A stretch of DNA of 64,000 nucleotides from Druceiella hillmani (taxonomy: Eukaryota; Arthropoda; Insecta; Lepidoptera; Hepialidae), in NCBI GenBank assembly GCA_039881145.1, contig JAYKKI010000067.1:382001-446000 (forward strand), given 5' to 3'. A program made the translations under genes and the position numbers. Numbering within the stretch: the first letter of the stretch is position 1; each line of letters begins with the position of its first letter. Below are positions 36,127-48,831 of this stretch, one piece after another. The notes below the pieces were generated by a model, which saw nothing but the letters and a program-made list of their open reading frames with translations, was not told where the DNA came from and ran no database searches.

Positions 36127-36822
36127 CATAGAAAGTAAACTGCAAGATAAAAATTGCAGATGTGTCAAAAGTAACCCAGCGAAGCAAGCTGTCTATAACT
36201 AGTAATATATGGCACGAGAAGTTTGAGATAATGGTATTTTATATGATGGAAAAATTTGGTCAGGAAATTTAAGAAAGGCTCTATGAGTTTATATATGAAC
36301 TCCATTCTACGCTACAATGGAGATGAATTTACAAAAATTAGGAAAAGCATTAAAAAACAGTGTTTTAATGATAAAGAAGAAGTTAGGGTTAAAAACCTGT
36401 TAATCGGATCAGCAAATAGAATGTATAAGGTAATGTAATCACTCAATCTATGAACTATATAACTTGCAGAAAAATTTACTATAAACAACGAAAAATAGGT
36501 CAACGATTGCGCGAAACTCATTCTTAATAACTTCTTAATAACGTATTCTTAATAAAAATAAATCATCACCCGAGCGCAACAAGTAAAATAAAAACTCCTA
36601 CGTGCACCGTTACCATTAAGACTTACGGGATAATACGCTTGGCCTTCCTCGCCGGGTTCCGCGACCTTTAATCAATCACCAACTTAAGGTATCCTTCCTC
36701 TGTTGTTTGGAGTTAATGTTAGTAATGGTAATGTATACTAATTGTTACTAATCTTATGTGCTATTTAAACCATTTTACTTTTAATTTGGCAGTCATACCA
36801 AGTTGCAAAGTGAAACGTTATC

Positions 36823-36865
36823 CAATACTACATCACATAATTTCATTTAGATGTGAAATATAATC
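36823..36865 (+). repeat. 139-bp dispersed repeat, internal fragment
   Basis: AATACTACATCACATAATTT, then CATTTAGATGTGAAATATAA, parallels the middle of the family (AATACTACATCACGTAGTTT, then CATTTAATTGTGAATAAT). Both the hammerhead-like part and the 3' end are missing. Confidence 0.5.
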
Positions 36866-38757
36866 AGTTGCAAAACTATTCCAGTTTTCTCTATGTGCAA
36901 GAACAGTTCTATGTTGTCATGCATGTTGTAACATTTTTTAAATATAAAGGAAAATAAGTCTTTTTTGTGAGAATTATAACTGTGAGATTTCTTTCGATCT
37001 TTGATTTTTTGCTTTTTTAGTCTGTATTATTTTTTTCCCATTGATTCATATAATTGAAATATTGTAGTCTACCTATTTTGACCACCTATTTTCCATTCAA
37101 CAAGCACCGATCATGATTAGGAAAGCGATATTACTAGCTGTCGATGAAATCACAAGCCGATCCGCTCTGTTTATATCGACTTTGATCGAATGCTGAATAG
37201 ATCATAAATTAAAAATTTCAATTTTAGTTTACTAACAAATTAAATAATACTTGCTGATTTCACTAGTACTCAAATCGATTGTAACAATTAAAAACCAAAT
37301 TGAAAATTATAAAAATTTATGTAAAAAAAATAATTTATGAATTTTCAAATTTTTATTTATTTTTAGGAGGAAGGTCGTTCTTATATATTATTGTTCTCTT
37401 ATTTCAAAAAGTAGTGTGTGAAAAAAATTTAAAAAATTTTGCAATACTTTCGTATTTTATGTTTAGTATAGTGCACCATACTTATTTTCTGTAATAAATT
37501 TATTTTGTTTTTCTTTTCAGAAACTTCTCCAATAATTAATTCGTTAAATAGGTGTAATAAAGTGCTTCCCTGCTTTTTATCACTGAACATAATGTTCGTT
37601 TTCAAAGATTGTCTTTCTGGTATTTACCAAATTTTTTCACTATGGTCTGTTTTCAATATTTCACAGAACCAATGGGAGCTCCAATATTTTCTTAGTGTAA
37701 TCTGTTTCTTGAGTAAATAATTATCGCACTCATTTTCCATCCATTTTCTCGAACAACCAATTACCGCAGTCGCTTTCCATCCAATAATAAATAATTACCG
37801 CAGCCACTTTATATTCTTAAGATCAGGTATCTTTGACTATCAATTGTTTCGGCCTCTATAGAATAATTTAAAAAAACAAAAACTACTCAATTCAGTTTTA
37901 TGGAAACAAAAAGCAAATACTATGAGAACATGGAGTTATATAATTACCAAAAGGACGTAAACATTTTATCGAATCAAATGAGTTAGCAACCAAGTCAACA
38001 GTGCATTTGAATGATTGCACCGAGTCGACGGCAATAGACGCGTTATCGCAGCAGCATTAAAAACTAATTTAGTTACGTCTAAATTACGGGCATTTTATGT
38101 ATTTTAATGTGTAAATTTTCTCATATTTTACACAATTGTTTATAATAAATAATACGAACCCAATATGTTGGTATAGCTATTAAAATATTTCAATCAAACG
38201 GCTTAGTAATCAAACATGTTTCTAACAAATGTATCAAAATAAAGATCTATTATAATTCAGTATTCTGAAATAATTTGTTACTTTGAAAAAGCGGTATAGA
38301 TGGTCCTATAAAAATATCGGTTAACAAAATATTTACATCGACCGGGAGACAGTATTTCACAAGTTTAACAGTCGGTTCCAGCCTACTCCGCCATTATAAC
38401 TTTTGCCTAGTTACTTCCGTTATATTTGACGCTGTTTTCATAATTCTGTCTATACCTACTCCAATAAACTAATAGTGAAACGCTTTCCTCCCAAGAAAAT
38501 TGTGGACTACTGAAATAAGTTATCAGCCTATATGAAATATCTTCGCAACAATTATATTATACTGAATTTAAACTCTGCATTCCTATAACACCAGCAACAA
38601 GTGAAGCGTGACCTTTGAAACACCTATGTGATTTAAACTTGGCATAATTTTTCACTAGCCTAAAAGTTTTCAAGGTTCAAAGATTTCAATAACCAAAATT
38701 ATTATTTTAAATTCAGGTGTAACCATATTAATATACATTTCACCATTCAGATCAAGC

Positions 38758-38822
38758 GCATGAGTGGCCTGGCGGGTATAAGATCCTGGTGTTAACTTAA
38801 ACGCACAGCTTCGATTCTCGTA
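38758..38822 (+). repeat. tRNA-like segment (possible SINE head or tRNA relic)
   Basis: TGGCCTGGCGGG resembles a pol III A box and GCTTCGATTCTC a B box, at a plausible distance. The stretch is GC-richer than its surroundings. The conserved A of the A box and a G of the B box are changed and I could not fold a clean cloverleaf. Confidence 0.25.
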
Positions 38823-40203
38823 AAGCGATGTGTACAAACATTAATAAAAACAGCTTAATATAAAGTAAATCACGAAACATAGTTCCTATAATACCATACA
38901 TATTAAAAACACAGCTACAAAATATGCTCAGAAATATTTATTCACTTCAGCTCACTGGTTAATAGTAAAGTTAACAATAGTCATTTAGTCAACAGTCGGT
39001 TAGTAAAGCTTACGGTAGACATATGAAATGTGTATATTTAATATTTCCACCTAATAAAACTGTAAATGAAAATAATTTAAAAATATAGCGCTTTGCTGAA
39101 AATAGAACTAGACGCTAAAAATGCATCGAATATTTCAAGTTATCAAAGATTTTTTTACACGCGTAGGGCATTTCAAAACGAAGGGGAAATAAATAACTTA
39201 AACCTGTAAGGTTCTTTCCGTAACTATTATTAATAGATAGAAAGAAAAAAATTTAAATTGTACATAGGCAAGCGAATTCAACAAGCAAAGATCGAACTAT
39301 TTTTAATCTAAAAAGGGAAATTTGATCCTCTTTTTGACGAAACTAATGTTATTAAAATATACGCCCATATTCATGCGCTCTAAGTTTACCAACGTTATTA
39401 CATGAATAATAAACTTTCACCACATTCTTACGTTAGGAATGCGTGTGATTTTGGAAAATTTTATATTTCTTTACAAATATATTAGTAAAAGAAATTCGTG
39501 CACAAAATGTTAGAAGCGGGTTAGAAAAAATAAAGGACTCTTCTAAAAAAAATACGTGCTAAGGCACGAGTGTGGCGTAGCCCACTATCTTCACTCCTAC
39601 CGTTTTTTAGAATACTACTTGAATTAAACAATACCTTACTTTGTGAAGAAATATTTTATGTCAATAGTTACGATCTATGAGATCGGGTGAGAGATTGGGT
39701 GAGAACCCAGTGTTAACGGAATTTATTTTTATTCGCTATAAAATTAATACAAACATATATTAAATATAATCTTAATATAGAAAGTTTATAGCGCCTAATT
39801 TATGTTCAAAAATCGAACGATCGATCACTTTTGCACATCTGAGGCGACACGAGAAGAAGCAGAATACAAGAAATATGAGAAAGATATGAATACGAGAAAA
39901 GCAAAATTCTTCGGAAGTGTAGATAAAACGATATAATCACTAAAGTAATTTACGACCAATTATCACTAGAGTTTCGGACGCTCGTTGGTTTAAACGATCC
40001 TATGGCACCAATTACAATACTTCTGCGGGTGCTTCAACAATCATAGGTTTTCACAGTAAAAAGTTATTTGTTTAAGAATAAAAAACAAATAATGTCTCAC
40101 TTGTTCTCGGTCGTCCAATAAACCTATTTCAAAAATAATACCGGTAATAGTGGCGAGTCGATATAAACAATCTCTTCCACAAAATGGTTTTATTTATTAA
40201 CAA

Positions 40204-40957
40204 TTGATTGCCGAGGGAGACTCAAACACTTCATCTGTAAGAAATTTTCGGTCTAGTAGAAATGTCACTGTAGGTAACATAAAATATAATAATCATTACT
40301 GGTGTAATTATTGTAAATTCACCTTGGCAATTGCATCAAACAAGGCCAATTCATTGAGAGCATGGAAGTTCGTAAAGGATAATTATTTGAGATTGCGCTG
40401 TGGTGAACATTCGTCCGTAAAACATTGGAATTGACGATTATTGTAACTGTTCGTCTTATATTTGTGCCCCGAATGTGGTTAATAATGACAATTTATTTAC
40501 CGAACATACAACTTGTGGTGTTTTTTTTACAAAATAACTGATATCGCTAGTATATTATTTTGATATTCTTTTAGCTTAGTTCCCAATGAAACGAATAATT
40601 AAGAAGAAAGTTTTAATTCGCTTGTTGCCAAATATGTAGGAGGAAAGAATTAACTTTTCTCTCCGAGATTTTTATAGTGACCGATATGCAACTGCAGTAA
40701 TCTCTTTTAATAAAGGCTGTTTGCAATATTTTGTGCATAAATTTATTTTCATAATAGACGGTTGTTATGAAATAAAGAAAATAAACGCATTTCGTATTAA
40801 TCTTAATGATGCGAGATATTTTAAAGGAATAAAAAACGAGACATTTTCAAAAGACTCTTACCGTGGGGAAAGATATGAATATGATTGGCGGAATATTCGA
40901 AGAAGCAAAACCAGAGTTTGTGAAAGGACTGGCATTGACCCCTGGACATTAGCATGA
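40204..40957 (+). pseudogene. Decayed coding-like stretch, origin unknown
   Basis: Three plus-strand blocks look protein-like. The first (40,204-40,434) contains NNHYWCNYCKFTLAIAS and later LRLRCGEHSS. The second, in another frame (about 40,435-40,530), contains DDYCNCSSYICAPN and TEHTTCGVFF. The third (40,587-40,957, one internal TAG near 40,636) contains SLRDFYSDRYATAVISFNKG, DGCYEIKKINAF and NDARYFKGIKNETF. The repeated CxxC/CxC spacing in blocks one and two is unlike the surrounding low-complexity frames. A mobile element, an endogenous virus gene or a relic host gene are all possible. I do not recognise a family. Confidence 0.35.
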
Positions 40958-43483
40958 TCTAAGGCGTAATACAATCCTATAAAGTGGTAGTACACTTTGA
41001 TAACCGTAGGCGGAAGTTACTGACACTTTATTGGTTTGCCAAAGTATGCAAGAGACATGCAAATACGAATATTGGCCATGTTCCATCAATAAAACACAAA
41101 AAAATACATAAAGAAAAGGTCAGCTTTGCACCACTGTCCATCACGCCTGCCTGTTTATAATCTGGACTGATGCCAATAAATTGAAACATAAATTTGGATG
41201 ATCAATTTTTTGAAAGATGATATAGATTCATATTTACTAAAATTTTATCATGACGTACAGATCCTCGATCGGGCGATCAGAATAAAAGTTCGTCCTATCA
41301 GAAAAAATGAAAAAAAAATTATAAAAAATACTTAATGATTGCTTAATTAACTAAAGTAAGTACTAAATAAAAAAGTTTTCTTTTAACAAACAAACATAAA
41401 TACAAAACAAAATATCTTAAAAGTAAAGTTTGGTTCATGAATTTATTTGGAATTAGAGAATTTCGTGCTTCATTACACAACAATTACTTTGACAATTAAT
41501 TGTTAGCAATGCAAACTCTATCCGTTTTGGAGTTAAACATGAATCGCACACGAGAAATGATAAGCGTCACGAGGAAATATAATATTTTTAGTAATTAGTA
41601 TCTTTCGTGATTTTTAATAATTACTAATCACATGTTTTTGTTCACGTATTCATATAATTTTTTTTTTGTTTTTTAATTTGCCTCACATATGAATAAGATC
41701 TATTTTCATAGGAGTCACGCGAAAGCAGATTTCTGACGTTTGCCGTTTCATTAGTATTCACGGTATGAAATATTTATATTAATCTAAAAGTATTTCCCTG
41801 CAACTATCATATTTCTTTGTTTTTTATGTTATTGGAGATTGAAGACCATCGACGCCGTATTGCTACCTCAATAAAACCATTCATAAAATCATTCTTGTTA
41901 GCGGAACTGGTCAATGGATGAAATTGGAATTAAAACTGGAATGATGGAATTTATAGACCACAAAAATTTTGCATACGATAAATAATCCTATCAGTATACA
42001 AATTTGGTACTCTGTCAACAATAGAAACTTATATTCGCATTCGAAAATAATCTATCGAAATGCTATTAATATTCACTAAATATATTTCTTTTCTAACGCC
42101 TTCATTTTAGTTGTCAATTGCAAGACGTTTCGCATATTGTTGTTACGCTTCTTGTAGTTAGTCATTTCGTTACTTTTATTTTATAAATCCTTGAAAAGAT
42201 TAGTTATAACAAAAGACTAAGTTACATATCCACCGTTCAACGCGAATTATTGGTGTAGCTAATCAAAAATGATTAGCATTTGCTGAGTGATAAATTTATT
42301 TCCGATTGCATTATATCGATGTTTTGGCGTATTTGTTTCTGCATTCGATATGGATGTTGTGAGTCATGGCCGCAAAGAATAACCTCCATCTCCTAAAGAG
42401 GCAATGAAAAAGTTATAAATATTGTAAAAGTTTAGACATACTGATAAAATAAAAATGTTCTCTACTACTTCCGAATTAATTTTGTAATATTGGTTCACCT
42501 AAAATGTGTATTTACATGAAAAAGTGCATTTACATTTCTAACTTTAGATTAGAGTAGTATATTAAAAAAAAATATTTATTATTTGGTAATTTTATAACGT
42601 ATATTGAAATGGGGCATAATTAGGTTTCACTTAAGGTTTTTTAAAAATATTATCAATACAAAATTGCAAACTCGGAAACTGCTGGTTATTAAAAAATGCA
42701 TATAATAAGTCTTTTAAGGAGATAACAATCCATCAGAGTATGCGAGTTGTATTAAGTTGCCCCTCTCAATATTACTTAGAAATTTACCACAAGTTTGGCA
42801 GTATAGTAAGTCTAATAGTCACGTGGTTGACCACTTAATCCAATATAGTTATAGTTGACCCTTTTTGAGATAGTTTATGCATTATTGTTAGTATAAAAAA
42901 AATAAGTATAAAAATAGTAAATATTATATGTATATGCATATATTGCATGTATGTGATACAAATATGTTTATATTGAAGAAATTTACCAGTTGAAAACTTC
43001 CGAAATGATATTTTTTTCTATTGAAATAGGCACGTTCTTTATATAGTGTTATAAAAGTGGGAGGATAAATTGCGACATGTAAATTTTAATAAGTATAATG
43101 AAATAGCACTTACGTATAAGATTAATTACAAATAGGAATACTAACCCATTAATGAGAAATTGTAGTTCTTGAATGTTCGCTGGAAATCTTATTCCATTTT
43201 TAAATATAGCTGGAAATTTAATGAGGCAACTATTTGACTTGTAGCTCTGGAAACCGAAGACTATATGCACATGATAACTTACAGAGCTTGATAACTAATT
43301 GTGGTGGAAAAGCTAGCACTGTCAAGAGTTTAAATAACAATTAGATGGCTTAAATTTGTTGGCTAAGTAACATACAGCAGGAGTAAACTTTGATATAAGT
43401 AGATAAATATTATTAACATGCATTTGTGCAAATATATATAAACATGCTACCTATGTTGTTAAATCTCAAGAATTTGCTCCAGC

Positions 43484-43542
43484 AATATTGGGAATATGAG
43501 GGGTATATAATAATTATATAATAATATTGGGAATATGAGGGG
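43484..43542 (+). repeat. Direct repeat of 20 bp
   Basis: AATATTGGGAATATGAGGGG occurs at 43,484-43,503 and again at 43,523-43,542, separated by 19 bp of TA-rich sequence. Confidence 0.95.
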
Positions 43543-44048
43543 AATATTTATATAAGTTGGCTGTAAAAGTTTTTGTTAACATGAAATATTTAACGAAATT
43601 GGCATCACTCGAATTGAAAGCATCAAGTCTTGAAAGAAAGCGATTTCAAGTTCTAGAAGCATTAATTTTATAGTTCTAGTAATATTTCAATTATATGTGC
43701 ATTTATAACTTCTTCAAAATTTGCAATAATATAAATAGGGAATGCAACAAATTGGAATGTTAAAGTCGTAAAAAATTTTGGTTTGACCATTTAACGTGCG
43801 CGATATATTTTCTACCACAAATAATCACTTGTTCATTACCACACAATAATTGATCGATAAATTACCGAATACGTTTTTAAATAATAGGGTTCTTTCAATC
43901 ATCATGTCGGAGAAGTACCCACAGATACCATTATTTTTATTTATATTGTCATAATTTTTTTTTATTTTCATGCTATTTTGCACGAATATTTCAAAATGAT
44001 CTTATTAATCTCATCAGTCTCATCAACGACCGTTTTGAGTGTAGTAAC

Positions 44049-44317
44049 ATATAGGAGAACAGGTGTGTTTATATAATTATTTTTTCAATGATTGAACCAT
44101 ACAGGAGAACAGGTGTGTTTATATAATTATTTTTTCAATCATTAAACCATCTGTTAACAAATGTATGAAACACCTTTAAAACCCTATAAGAGAATTTAAA
44201 GGTGTTTCATACATTTGTTAACAGATGTTTTAATGATTGAAAAAATAATTATATTAACAAACCTGTTCTCCTGTATGAGGAAAAAATAATTATATGAACA
44301 CGCCTATTCTCCTATAT
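44049..44317. repeat. Foldback (long inverted-repeat) element with nested arms
   Basis: Inner arms 44,098-44,180 and 44,195-44,277 are about 83 bp and nearly complementary, with a 14-nt loop. Outside them a second arm pair (44,049-44,086 and about 44,280-44,317) repeats the outer part of the inner arm: each arm contains the block AGGAGAACAGGTGTGTTTAT or a variant twice. The ends read ATATAGGAGAA...TTCTCCTATAT. There is no coding capacity. It resembles non-autonomous foldback or MITE elements; the target-site duplication is not clear. Confidence 0.85.
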
Positions 44318-46107
44318 AAATATCCATTTTTATATTTTAAATAATCTGGATGCAAGGCCTATCAAATTAGTAATTTTATGCCTATTTTCGACTTATTTTC
44401 TTGTTAATTTCGTGACCTTAATATTAAAATCATGAGGTTAGAATTGTTCACAACTAGTTCATCGTAACCATTATTTGTATTTGTGTTATTTATTATTTGT
44501 GTACCATGTGTCACTTGTAAAATAAGTCCTGAAAATATTTTTATTTCTTATTAATTTGCTCAAAGCATGAGCTGTAGGTTGAGCAAGGATTTTAATAAGA
44601 GAGTTAATCGATAAATAATTTAATAACAATACAAAATTACTAGACAACAAGCATCATCGCACCAATAACAAAATTAAGTTCTTTTGATTTACGATACTAT
44701 TTCTAACAAGATAGATGTGGTTTGGTTTTAAACTGTTTTACTTGGCTTTGGAATATATGAAACTTCCCCGTCATAAATATTCATCGCTTATCCCTGAATC
44801 AACAAAATCTACTCACATGTATTTAAGCCTAAACCTCTCTTAAAGGCTGTGTAATTCCTTTCCATTTCGATGCCCTTAAATGTTTGGTGATGTGTGATGG
44901 AAAATTGGGGTCACATCTAAACCATATTTGCATATTAAGAGATCGATTTGCCTTTATTAAGACAATTAAGTTCTATTTAAATCGCTGATCGTTACATATA
45001 TGTCGATTCCGTTTTCAGTTTGACTTTATTTAGTAAATAAATTGTGGCATAGAGAGAGGGAGATGAGAATACATAAAACTAATCACTTTCCTCTCATATT
45101 TGAACCTATCCTGTCTACATAATTAATCTACCTACATAATTTTTTATATTTTCATTTCTATTAAATTCTCATGCATTGTGTCACGTATCTACGTGATACG
45201 AACCCTTCGCGAGCTTTTATATTTTCCAAAAGTAAACAATATCAAACATTCGACAACAATTTAGTTTTTACGCTTATATTACTAAAATAACAAAAATATA
45301 ATCTTTTAATTCAAAAGCGTTTTAAAAATTCCTTAAATGGCGATATTTATTCCATTCTTTATTATTAAATATTTCCTCGTGTCGATTTGCTCAGTATGTC
45401 AGAATTAAAATACAATTAGAACAAAAACCTTATTAAAAAATTATAACAAAATAAGGAAAATAAAATCAAAATATTATAATTAAAATACGTCCATCTCTAT
45501 AGAAATTTCTTTCTCCAAAAAATAATTTATTTCTACATGTAATATAAGAAACGTAAATTAATTATAATTTGTTTTAAAATATATTATTATATAAACACAT
45601 TTACACAGTTATATAGTTATTTCCTCTCACACTAAATTGAATTAATGCTATAAACGAAAGCACTTTACAAATTTTACAGCCTCCTACATATTAACAACAG
45701 AGGATTGAAGGTCACAGGGGAAAATCAGGTTTATGAATGTCGGGTGATTAAGTTTAAATGACGCTTTGAGGTTAATGCTGAAGCTACAGATAGCAATCAG
45801 TGTTTACCGTTTTGCATTTGACATGACACGTTAACAGGCACCCATCCAGTTTTAATTTCCTGTAAGGGGTTAAATAAATATCGTAACATGAGTTAACGTT
45901 AAAAATCGGATTAATTTTTTAAATCAAGCGTATAATTCCTTTTATCATCAACCGTTCCTCCTAGTATTATGAATTATAATAAATTATTTAATTGCTAAAT
46001 TGTCTTCCAATGCGTTATTAAAGTGAAAATTTACATACACTAAGAATGCGATTTTTTACTTATCTAATGCATTGCGGAGGGTTATATTTATATGAACCTG
46101 TAATTTG

Positions 46108-46289
46108 TTCTGATGGGCGTGTCCAAGTACTGTATTTTAGAACTTTCCCAATTTTTGCCAATTCATCCCTATAGTGCCGCGATTGATATTGAGCTCCTCA
46201 TTCAACTGACGAGTTGTCAGTCTGGAGTATCCTTCATATAAAATTAAACCCTTTTCAAAGTCAGTATGTTTTTCGTTCTCGCTGGATGC
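46108..46289 (-). pseudogene. Mariner-like transposase N-terminal fragment
   Basis: On the minus strand the frame reads SSENEKHTDFEKGL, then YSRLTTRQLNEELNINRGTI, then GMNWQKLGKF, a stop, and NTVLGHAHQN. The middle matches the helix-turn-helix of mariner transposases (TTRELAEEL-like, followed by a conserved LGK and a W-x-PH segment), with W and P lost here. Only the second DNA-binding helix region remains; the catalytic D,D,D part is not found downstream. A Tc1-type origin is a weaker alternative. Confidence 0.55.
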
Positions 46290-46665
46290 CTATAGATGAA
46301 AATTACTACATACATTGAACCCTTCTGATGAATAATTTAGATTTTACAGTGGTTTTGATCAAGCATAACCAACTTGCGTTATCACCTGTTGTGTTCATAA
46401 GGATGATTTCTCCGATGCCGCACATCGATGCGCGGCGCATAGATATAGTCGCAACGATGCTATCGACACGACGTTGCCCGCCACGATAACGAATGCGTAT
46501 GATCAGAGTCAGCCCTTGCAAAACAGTGTGAAATTGTTATTCAAATGAAAAACGTGCATTTCATTATGATTACTCAATTACTTTTAATTCCCACATAATT
46601 TAAGGAATCATATTGATATACACGTTTTTTATTTGAATAACAACTTCTGACTGAGTATTTGTTAT

Positions 46666-46668
<3 letters not shown>

Positions 46669-46726
<58 letters not shown>

Positions 46727-46732
46727 GTATAT
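46669..46732. repeat. (TA)n microsatellite
   Basis: About 23 TA units, then two TATG interruptions. Confidence 0.95.
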
Positions 46733-47719
46733 CTCACATGTAACATATAAAAATAAACTATTTTTCTGGCAGCTAGATCGGCGATACTTGGCGTCATGGG
46801 TAGTAAATTAACAAGTTAGATAAAAACAAATGCGGAATCAGTCAATGGACAAAATTATTTCAAAACTGGTAAATAATTCTGAATGCCTAAACTCAGTATG
46901 TGTTTGGAATAGAAAAATCAAATTCAGCTTATAAACTATAAAGTGAAAGTGTATTCATGAAAGTTGTGTCCATTGTAACTGAAACTGACGAATATGACGA
47001 ACTGGAATATTTCTTCAAAAACCAAAGAAGAAAACGTAAACCTACGTGGAGACACCACATAAATATTTAATAGTTAATGAAATTGATCTTAAGTCAAATA
47101 GTTAATTTTAGTAAAGCTATATAATAACCGACTACTCATGAATAACTCAAACAAGTAGATTGAGAAAATATAGGACACACGATAACATAAACCTATGGTC
47201 AATGTTGAGATGTGTTTGGATGTGGAGTGAATTTCACATATTAAATTATTTTATTGGCGAAGACAAGAAACACCTCTTTTTCCGAACTTGGCACATTTTT
47301 TTACATTTATGTTTTGATGGGATAATAAATATAATATGTTTAAAAATACCGTTAAAGCAGCTTTAAAATAGGCAAATAGTTTAGAATTAACTACTCTTAC
47401 TCTACTATATTTTACTATTAACTATGGTACATATGCTATGTCAGATAGTACTGGTTTTATAATTTGGTATACATCACTTATCATCTGACCACTTTGAAAC
47501 TTGAAAACAATGTAGCTGCTACCTTGACATTAATCACTTGCGGTGCAAAATGCAAGAGATTATGACATATATACAGGTTCGCAAATCAGGAGGAAGAAAC
47601 ACGATACGAGCTCGTGATTACACGAACGGTAGCCTGGATATTATACGTAGGCTAAAAAGAAATCAATAAACCTTAGAAATAATTTTCTTGTAATGATGTA
47701 TACAATTTCGTATGTTTCG

Positions 47720-47935
47720 AATATTTTATTTATATATGTGCGTATGTGAGTCGGTGTATGGATGCCCGTGTTTTGAAAGCGCACTTATGGGTGTGTTTTT
47801 GTGAGCGCATGTGTGAGTGTATGCTTGTGCTTGCGTGCGTGTGTACGTATATGTACACACGCATGCATGCACCCGTATTTGTAAGCGTGTAAGAGCCCGT
47901 ATTTAGGTGTGTGTATGTATGTATGTATTTGCTAG
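47720..47935. repeat. Degenerate alternating purine-pyrimidine GT-rich tract
   Basis: About 200 bp of imperfect GT/GC/AC alternation (for example GTGCGTGTGTACGTATATG followed by ACACACGCATGCATGCAC) ending in GTATGTATGTATGTAT. It is much GC-richer than its surroundings and not a simple microsatellite. Confidence 0.7.
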
Positions 47936-48591
47936 CTCTACTGCTGGATGGATTTGGATTAAATTTTGCACGAAGCTTAATAATTACACAAGGAAGTAAT
48001 TGAATTTATATAAATTTAAGTTGCTGATATAATTTAAGTGCTGTTCTCTTAATAATTCCTTTATACTAATTCGTCAATAACCGTGATATCATGGTAACCT
48101 GACAGATCCGGGTGCAATCTGGAGAAAGTTTAAAAAACAAGAAATGTGTGACATGTCATAATATTTCAAATGCCCTGAGCGAATAGAATTGTAACAAATA
48201 ATGCCCAACGTTTGTCCGTCTGTCTTTTCAACTATTGCGCTAGGCCGTTTATTTTAAAATATTTTGATAAATACGAGTATAATAATATATTTTATGTTCT
48301 AAGATTATTGAGCTATAGCGATATTTGTGAGACAAATAAAAAAGTGACACATAAGTTGCGCGACATTCTCTCACGTAGCCTAAACCGTTACAGAAATATT
48401 AAAATTATACATGAGAGGTTTGAAATTTTTTTAGGATAACTCAAAAAAAGAAGACATATATTTAGAACTACATATCCTCAGAAATTTTTTTAGATTAATA
48501 TCTTCATAAATATTATAGAATTTAACAGCAAAATTATCCAAGTATTATTATTCATTATTTACAAGTTAACCTGATAGTATTTCCTGTTATA

Positions 48592-48717
48592 TATTATTTT
48601 TCACTGTGTCAATATGATATTTGATATTTTTATTATTTTTCACTGTGTCAATATGATATTTGATATTAATATTAATATTATTTTTCACTGTGTCAATATG
48701 ATATTTGATATTTTTCA
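48592..48717 (+). repeat. Tandem repeat, three copies of a 33-bp unit
   Basis: Each unit contains TTTTTCACTGTGTCAATATG then ATATTTGATATT. The copies are essentially identical, with spacers of a few to a dozen bases, so the array is young. Confidence 0.95.
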
Positions 48718-48778
48718 CAGGTGCGAGACAAATATCTTGGTTGCACGTGTCTTTCTAATTTATATAATTGATTATATG

Positions 48779-48831
48779 AAGGGTGCATAATACAATTTTT
48801 TATAATATAAAAAGTTTTATTGTGCACCCTT
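48779..48831. repeat. About 26-bp imperfect hairpin
   Basis: AAGGGTGCATAATACAATTT faces its near reverse complement ending in GTGCACCCTT. About four mismatches; essentially no loop. It lies 60 bp beyond the 48,592 array. Confidence 0.85.

Larger units (their letters stand above)
34205..36202 (+). mobile_element. Decayed Helitron (helicase part and 3' end)
   Basis: Two blocks on the plus strand resemble the Pif1-type helicase domain of Helitron Rep/Hel proteins, and a Helitron-type terminus follows. The 3' end is placed at CTAG (36,199-36,202) followed by T, with a small hairpin CAGC...GCTG at 36,177-36,191 seven bases before it; Helitrons end in a short hairpin and CTRR and insert between A and T. 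The 5' terminus and the replication-initiator domain were not found, and the 5' limit given is only the first recognised coding block. A longer hairpin lies at 36,085-36,126. Confidence 0.7.
36203..40203. other. Non-coding stretch
   Basis: No recognised gene. It contains a partial copy of the 139-bp family at 36,823 and a weak tRNA-like segment at 38,758. The frames at 37,300-37,720 are rich in Phe, Ile and Leu, as expected of A+T-rich non-coding DNA. Confidence 0.5.
40958..46107. other. Non-coding stretch with a foldback element
   Basis: No recognised gene. It contains a 20-bp direct repeat at 43,484-43,542 and the foldback at 44,049-44,317. The remainder is A+T-rich with no readable signal. 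Confidence 0.5.

Noticed and set aside
37300..37720. Adjacent plus-strand frames of 64 and 71 codons
   Set aside because: Hydrophobic, low-complexity composition, no conserved motif, no regulatory context.
38758..38822. Functional tRNA gene
   Set aside because: The A and B boxes carry changes at conserved positions and no cloverleaf could be folded. Listed only as a tRNA-like segment.
46306..46521. 71-codon minus-strand frame in a GC-richer patch next to the mariner-like fragment
   Set aside because: It does not continue the transposase and shows no D,D,D motifs or other recognisable domain.
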